Assembly: GCA_903909925.1 (NCBI GenBank)
Contig: CAIVXR010000277.1
Location: forward strand, 1-34,214
DNA from: an uncultured beta proteobacterium
GTDB lineage: Bacteria > Pseudomonadota > Gammaproteobacteria > Burkholderiales > Burkholderiaceae
Direction: 5' to 3'
Length of the DNA: 34,214 bases
The notes under the pieces were generated by a model. It worked only from the letters and a program-made list of their open reading frames with translations, searched no databases and was not told the origin of the DNA. Made by a program: the position numbers and the translations under genes. Of the stretch, positions 28,851-34,214 are shown piece by piece (position 1 is the first letter of the stretch; each line of letters opens with the position of its first letter).

Positions 28851-31156
28851 AAGCATTTTCAACATTGCTTCAGAGTGCCTTTTTTACCTCTCAAGCTTGG
28901 AGAAAAAAAGCAATCCCGATTGCTATAGGCGCCATTGGCATATTTGCTTTATTTCTTCTAGTGCTGCTGTCAATTGCATCATCCAATACAGAGTTTTTTG
29001 ATAAATACTTTATTTGGCTTTATGCGGCCAATGTTGTTATTGGAGCCTGTTTAACGTTAGTGATTTTGATTTTAGTAGTTGTGATTGGTGTTCGTTGGCA
29101 TAGGGGGCATTTCGGTACTCGCTTGATTGCTAAGTTAGCAATGATCTTTGCATTGGTTGGTGTTGTTCCAGGCTTAATTTTGTATGGTGTATCGCTACAG
29201 TTCGTATCGCGGAGTATTGAAACTTGGTTTGATGTGAAGGTCGAATCAGCCCTGAACTCCGGGTTAGAGTTGGGGCGCGTTACTTTGCAAATTGCTCAGG
29301 AAGAGATTCTGGCCGAAGGAAATTTTATTGCCGAACAGGTTGTGCAGGTTCCGGCCGGCTCTAGCTCTGACCAGGTTGGTAGCATGATTATGAAGATTCG
29401 TAACCAATTTGGCATTCAGGAGGTTAGCCTCTTTAATGCGCAGCGTAACCTGATCTTGACTAGCGAGATAAAACCTAACAAATATTTGCCCGCCCCCAGC
29501 GCTGAAGTCGTAGCAGAGGCTTTTAAAAAGAAAGGCATTACCTTTTTAGATCAGGTTGAAGTCGAAGGCGGGCAGCGAGGCTATCAAGCAAGAGCGATTG
29601 TGCCAATTGTGCGCAAGAAGAGCATCTTAGGAAAACAAGGTGTCAGCAAAGATGTAGAGGATAAATATTTCTTGCAATTAGTGCGCCCCATTCCTACCCC
29701 ATTGGCTAAAAATATTTTTGGGGTCGAGTCAGCCTACAGCGAATATCAAGAAAAGTCCTTGGGGCGCACTGGCTTGCGCAAGATGTTCGTTGGTACGTTA
29801 ACGCTCACCTTATTTTTTGCGCTCTTTGTTGCTGTCACCTTAGCCTTATTATTAGGGCGCCAATTGGCCCGCCCATTATTAATGTTGCTTAAAGGAACCC
29901 AGGCCGTTGCGCAGGGCGATTTGTCCCCAAAACCCGAGCTAGATACTGGTGATGAGTTGGGAATGTTGACCCGTCAATTTAATGTGATGACTAGGCAGCT
30001 TGCTGACACTCGTAACTCCCTACAAGAATCAAAGGCTTTCCTAGAGAAGGTTTTAGGAAATCTCACTGCGGGGGTCTGCATTTTTGATAAGCGCTATAAC
30101 GTGGTGTCTAGCAACGCCGGCGCAGATCGTATTTTTTCGCAGGATCTAACCCATTTAGACGGTAAGCCGTTAAGTAGTAATCCGGCGCTTGCTGAGTTTG
30201 AGAGCGCCATTAAAGAAGGCTTTACAACCATGCGGCTTGCAGTTGCCAACGAAGGCGCCTCTGCCTTCCAGACTTCTCTTAAGACTGCGCCAGTTTGGCA
30301 AAAGCAAATCCAACTACATACAACCAACGAATTTGAAAATGAATTGGGTGTTACCTTATTTGTGCGTGGAACAGAGTTAACAGCAGATTTGCGCATGGTA
30401 GTGTTTGATGACATTACTGATGTAGTGAGTGCACAAAGATCGATTGCTTGGAGTGAGGTTGCAAGGCGCCTTGCCCACGAGATTAAAAATCCACTCACCC
30501 CAATTCAGCTATCGGCAGAGCGTTTACAGCACAAGCTTGCTGGCAAGCTCACTCCTGAATATGAAGAAATGATCAATCGCAGCACCGAAACCATTATTGG
30601 CCAGGTACAGGCGATGAAAGAAATGGTGAACGACTTTAGAGATTTTGCTAAAACACCGTCGCCTGAGCTAAAGCCTTTGTCTATTAATGCGCTTACCGCA
30701 GAAATTTTAGCTTTGTATGAGGGCAGCCCATTGCGCACCCAGCTAGATCCTCATTGCCCAGAAATTATGGGTGACTCAACACAACTGAGGCAGGTGATTC
30801 ATAATCTATTGCAAAATGCGCAAGATGCTACCTTGGAGGGATCCCACCCTGGCGATGCAGTTGAAGTGAAAACAGAGTTAGTGCCCTATGGAGAGCACAA
30901 TGGAATAGAGCAAAAGGCAGTGCGATTAACAATAACTGATTCTGGAGTAGGATTTCCAGCTAAGATATTGGCAAGAGCATTTGAGCCTTATGTCACAACA
31001 AAGAGTAAGGGTACGGGATTAGGTTTGGCAGTGGTTAAAAAAATTATTGATGATCACTCTGCCAAAATTGAAATACGTAATCGTATGCAGGGAGCAGAAG
31101 TGGTTGGTGCGCAGGTATCAATATTGTTTATGAATCTAGCAAAAGAGGCAGCCTAA
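28847..31156 (+). CDS. ntrY: Nitrogen regulation-type sensor histidine kinase NtrY
   Basis: N-terminal TM segments, HAMP, PAS-like region, H-box EVARRLAHEIKNPLTPIQLSAERL, N/G boxes HNLLQNAQDAT and GTGLGLAVVKKIIDDH. Confidence 0.93.
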   Translation: MKAFSTLLQSAFFTSQAWRKKAIPIAIGAIGIFALFLLVLLSIASSNTEFFDKYFIWLYAANVVIGACLTLVILILVVVIGVRWHRGHFGTRLIAKLAMIFALVGVVPGLILYGVSLQFVSRSIETWFDVKVESALNSGLELGRVTLQIAQEEILAEGNFIAEQVVQVPAGSSSDQVGSMIMKIRNQFGIQEVSLFNAQRNLILTSEIKPNKYLPAPSAEVVAEAFKKKGITFLDQVEVEGGQRGYQARAIVPIVRKKSILGKQGVSKDVEDKYFLQLVRPIPTPLAKNIFGVESAYSEYQEKSLGRTGLRKMFVGTLTLTLFFALFVAVTLALLLGRQLARPLLMLLKGTQAVAQGDLSPKPELDTGDELGMLTRQFNVMTRQLADTRNSLQESKAFLEKVLGNLTAGVCIFDKRYNVVSSNAGADRIFSQDLTHLDGKPLSSNPALAEFESAIKEGFTTMRLAVANEGASAFQTSLKTAPVWQKQIQLHTTNEFENELGVTLFVRGTELTADLRMVVFDDITDVVSAQRSIAWSEVARRLAHEIKNPLTPIQLSAERLQHKLAGKLTPEYEEMINRSTETIIGQVQAMKEMVNDFRDFAKTPSPELKPLSINALTAEILALYEGSPLRTQLDPHCPEIMGDSTQLRQVIHNLLQNAQDATLEGSHPGDAVEVKTELVPYGEHNGIEQKAVRLTITDSGVGFPAKILARAFEPYVTTKSKGTGLGLAVVKKIIDDHSAKIEIRNRMQGAEVVGAQVSILFMNLAKEAA

Positions 31157-31158
31157 GC

Positions 31159-31842
31159 ATGGCTAGTATTTTGGTTGTTGACGACGAGATGGGAATTCGT
31201 GAGCTTCTCAATGAGATTCTTACCGATGAAGGCCATACCGTCTATGCAGCAGAGAGCGCGATTCAAGCTCGAACTATTCGTGAGCAGATGCGCCCCGATC
31301 TTGTCTTGCTCGATATTTGGATGCCTGATACTGATGGTATTACTTTGCTGAAAGAGTGGTCTAAAACAGGCCAGCTTACTATGCCTGTGGTGATGATGTC
31401 TGGTCACGCCACCATTGATACAGCTGTTGAGGCTACCCGTATCGGCGCATTGAATTTCTTAGAAAAGCCCATTGCGCTACAAAAGCTGTTAAAGACAGTT
31501 ACTAAAGCGCTAGAGAGCTCCCCAAAATATATTGAGCCTGAAACACAGAGAGCTACACAGCCCAGCACTAATCAGGTGGCAACTCCTAAGCCAACAGCGA
31601 ATGAAGCAGCCCCAGCGCCTATCGAGGGTGAGTTCATTAGTGGCATTGCAAAAACCTATTTCGATCTGCCATTAAGAGAGGCAAGAGATCTTTTTGAAAA
31701 GGCGTACTTTGAGCATCAAATGCAAATCATGGGCGGTAGTATGACCAAGATTTCTGAGTACACTGGCCTGGAGAGAACCCACCTGTATCGTAAGCTCAAG
31801 GCTTTAGGAATCGATACATCTCGTAATAAGGGTGAGCAATAA
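31159..31842 (+). CDS. ntrX: Response regulator NtrX-like (REC plus Fis-type HTH, no AAA+ domain)
   Basis: Receiver ILVVDDEMGIRELLNEIL, VLLDIWMP, GHATIDTAVEATRIGALNFLEKP; C-terminal LPLREARDLFEKAYFEHQMQIMGGSMTKISEYTGLERTHLYRKLKALGID. Total length 227 aa. Confidence 0.9.
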   Translation: MASILVVDDEMGIRELLNEILTDEGHTVYAAESAIQARTIREQMRPDLVLLDIWMPDTDGITLLKEWSKTGQLTMPVVMMSGHATIDTAVEATRIGALNFLEKPIALQKLLKTVTKALESSPKYIEPETQRATQPSTNQVATPKPTANEAAPAPIEGEFISGIAKTYFDLPLREARDLFEKAYFEHQMQIMGGSMTKISEYTGLERTHLYRKLKALGIDTSRNKGEQ

Positions 31843-31938
31843 ATCCCTCAGTAAGGCAGCCCATTTTTTGCTTAAGCGTTAAGGGCATTATGTTGCGGCA
31901 GATAATCAAGCCCATATCGCCCTCTCACCATCTTCGGA

Positions 31939-34143
31939 ATGATTCCTATGGAAATTAAGGTCAACTTTCTCGATAAGCTTCGTCTTGAAGCGAAGTTCGA
32001 TGACTTCACGGTGATTTCTGATCAGCCTATTCGCTATAAGGGTGATGGTTCGGCTCCAGGCCCCTTCGATTATTTCTTGGCTTCATCAGCTTTGTGCGCA
32101 GCTTATTTTGTCAAGCTGTATTGCGAGACTCGCAATATTTCTACTGAAAATATTCGTCTCTCACAAAATAATATTGTTGACCCAGAAAATCGTTATCAAC
32201 AGATTTTTAAGATTCAGGTTGAATTACCAGAAGATATTTCTGCAAGTGATCGTAAAGGTATTTTGCGCGCTATCGAACGCTGTTCTGTTAAAAAAGTAGT
32301 ACAAGCTGGACCAGAGTTTGTCATTGAAGAAGTAAAGAACTTAGATGCAGACGCACAGGCCTTATTGACATTAAAGCCAGCAGCCGAAGCTAGCACCTAT
32401 ATTGTCGGCAAGGATCTCCCCCTTGAACAAACGATTGCCAATATGACTGCTGTATTAGCAAGTTTGGGAATCAAGATTGAAATTGCATCATGGCGCAATC
32501 TCATTCCTAATGTTTGGTCCTTGCATATTCGTGATGCACATTCGCCGATGTGTTTCACCAATGGCAAAGGATCGACAAAAGAAAGCGCATTGGCTTCAGC
32601 ATTAGGTGAATATATTGAGCGACTGAGTAACAACCATTTTTATGCTGGCACATACTGGGGCGAAGATATTGCCAATGCTACTTTTGTGCATTATCCAAAT
32701 GAGCGTTGGTTTAAGCCCGGCAGCAATGACGCACTCCCAGAAGAAATTTTGGATGAGTATTGTCTGAAAATTTTTAATCCTGAAGGTGATTTGCGCGGCT
32801 CACATCTCATTGATACAAATTCTGGTAATGCGCAGCGCGGTATCTGTTCATTGCCGTATGTACGTCAGTCGGATGGAGAGACGATCTATTTTCCATCCAA
32901 TTTGATTGAAAATCTGTACGTCAGTAATGGCATGAGTGCTGGTAATACACTAGCCGAAGCGCAGGTGCAATGCCTATCAGAGATTTTTGAGCGGGCAGTG
33001 AAGCGCGAAATTCTGGAAGGTGAAATCGCCCTACCAGACGTTCCCCAGGTAGTACTCAAAAAATATCCCAGAATTTTGGAGGGCATTCGGAGTCTAGAAG
33101 AGCAAGGCTTTCCAGTACTGGTTAAGGATGCATCGCTAGGCGGCGTCTATCCTGTGATGTGCGTCACTTTGATGAATCCCCGAACGGGCGGAGTATTTGC
33201 ATCCTTTGGCGCACACCCAAGTTTAGAGGTGGCATTGGAGCGAAGCTTGACAGAATTACTACAGGGCAGAAGTTTAGAGGGTCTGAACGATTTACCGCCA
33301 CCCACTTTTGCAAGCGAAGCAGTGAGCGAGCCGAATAATTTTGTAGAACATTTCATTGACTCAAGCGGCATTGTATCCTGGCGTTTCTTCAGTGCAAAAT
33401 CAGATTACGATTTTGTCGAGTGGGACTTCTCGGGTGAGGGCGAAAACTCTAATGCAGAAGAAGTAACAGCATTGTTTGGCATTCTTAAAGCAATGGGCAA
33501 AGAAGCTTACGTTGCGGTATACGATCAACTTGGCGCTATTGCATGCAGAATTTTAGTGCCCGGCTACTCTGAGATTTATCCGATAGAAGATCTGATTTGG
33601 GATAACACCAACAAGGCTTTGTTATTTCGAAATGATATTCTGAATTTGCACCTCTTAAGCGATGCTAGCCTAAGCGCACTTCTTGACCGCTTAGAGAATA
33701 ATGAGTTAGATGAATATGGCGATGTTGCTACATTGATTGGGATTGAGTTTGACGAGAACACCCCCTGGGGTCAGTTAACAGTACTGGAGTTAAAGCTGCT
33801 TATTCATTTGGCCTTAAAGCAACTTGAAGAGGCACACGAACTAGTGGGAGCTTTCCTTCAATATAACGACAACACAGTTGAGCGTAGATTGTTTTATCAG
33901 GCTTTAGATACGGTGCTGCAGATCACCTTGGCTGATGATCTACAGATTAATGACTACATCATCAATTTACGTCGGATGTATGGCGATGAGAGAATGGATG
34001 CTGTAATAGGATCAGTGGGCGGTAGCGTTCGCTTCTACGGCCTAACTCCAACAAGCCTAAGGCTGGAGGGGCTAGACCGACATCACCGCATGATCGATAG
34101 CTACAGAAAATTGCACGCGGCTCGCTCCAAGGCTGCGGCCTAG
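31939..34143 (+). CDS. ycaO: OsmC domain / YcaO domain fusion protein
   Basis: N-terminal ~145 aa OsmC-like (GPFDYFLASSALCAAYFVKLYC ... ERCSVKKVVQ). The remainder is collinear with E. coli YcaO as recalled: PNVWSLHIRD, CFTNGKGSTKESALASALGEYIERLS, RGICSLPYVRQSD, NLYVSNGMSAGNT, FASFGAHPSLEVALERSLTELLQGR, HFIDSSG. Alternative start ATG at 31948. Confidence 0.92.
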   Translation: MIPMEIKVNFLDKLRLEAKFDDFTVISDQPIRYKGDGSAPGPFDYFLASSALCAAYFVKLYCETRNISTENIRLSQNNIVDPENRYQQIFKIQVELPEDISASDRKGILRAIERCSVKKVVQAGPEFVIEEVKNLDADAQALLTLKPAAEASTYIVGKDLPLEQTIANMTAVLASLGIKIEIASWRNLIPNVWSLHIRDAHSPMCFTNGKGSTKESALASALGEYIERLSNNHFYAGTYWGEDIANATFVHYPNERWFKPGSNDALPEEILDEYCLKIFNPEGDLRGSHLIDTNSGNAQRGICSLPYVRQSDGETIYFPSNLIENLYVSNGMSAGNTLAEAQVQCLSEIFERAVKREILEGEIALPDVPQVVLKKYPRILEGIRSLEEQGFPVLVKDASLGGVYPVMCVTLMNPRTGGVFASFGAHPSLEVALERSLTELLQGRSLEGLNDLPPPTFASEAVSEPNNFVEHFIDSSGIVSWRFFSAKSDYDFVEWDFSGEGENSNAEEVTALFGILKAMGKEAYVAVYDQLGAIACRILVPGYSEIYPIEDLIWDNTNKALLFRNDILNLHLLSDASLSALLDRLENNELDEYGDVATLIGIEFDENTPWGQLTVLELKLLIHLALKQLEEAHELVGAFLQYNDNTVERRLFYQALDTVLQITLADDLQINDYIINLRRMYGDERMDAVIGSVGGSVRFYGLTPTSLRLEGLDRHHRMIDSYRKLHAARSKAAA

Positions 34144-34173
34144 CTATTTTCCAGGCTAAAACACAGTTTCATC

Positions 34174-34179
34174 TATAAT
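34174..34179 (+). promoter_or_regulatory. -10 box (TATAAT) of the tRNA promoter
   Basis: Exact TATAAT ending 10 nt before the predicted mature tRNA 5' end. Confidence 0.6.
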
Positions 34180-34189
34180 TCCAAGTCTT

Positions 34190-34214
34190 GGCCTGGTAGC
34201 TCAGTCGGTAGAGC
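34190..34214 (+). tRNA. tRNA 5' end (truncated by window edge), possibly tRNA-Phe
   Basis: GGCCTGG-TA-GCTC-AGTCGGTA-GAGC matches acceptor strand, positions 8-9 and a paired D-arm. Isotype cannot be determined because the anticodon is outside the window. Confidence 0.85.

Noticed and set aside
30094-30498. 134-aa - strand ORF antisense to ntrY
   Set aside because: Opposite the conserved PAS/H-box region; composition of a shadow ORF.

Overview
This is an origin-of-replication neighbourhood from a betaproteobacterium. Gene content and protein character suggest a Polynucleobacter-like Burkholderiaceae, which is inference only. The core is rpmH-rnpA-yidD-yidC-mnmE on the right arm and dnaA-dnaN-gyrB on the left arm. 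A DnaA-box-rich, AT-rich dnaA/dnaN spacer lies between dnaA and dnaN, and a perfect 16-bp parS sits upstream of the mnmG start at the left edge. The left arm also holds a SET-domain methyltransferase abutting gyrB, a small DUF3717-like protein, and a LivGFJHM-type ABC transporter. Convergent to the transporter is an acyl-CoA dehydrogenase/SDR/APH-kinase operon that looks like a split version of animal ACAD11. The far left has a TSUP permease. The right arm holds pckG, an MnmC2-like FAD oxidoreductase, topB, a short dprA, def, fmt, rsmB, a DUF4390-like gene, ntrY, a truncated-architecture ntrX, an OsmC-YcaO fusion, and the start of a tRNA gene. I saw no mobile elements, CRISPR arrays or rRNA genes. 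Most genes are ordinary housekeeping. The observations most worth checking are the split ACAD11-like module, the DnaA-trio/BUS-like origin, the OsmC-YcaO fusion, the SET gene attached to gyrB, the NtrX without an AAA+ domain, the Walker A Lys-to-Arg change in LivF, and the antisense overlap of mnmC-like and topB.
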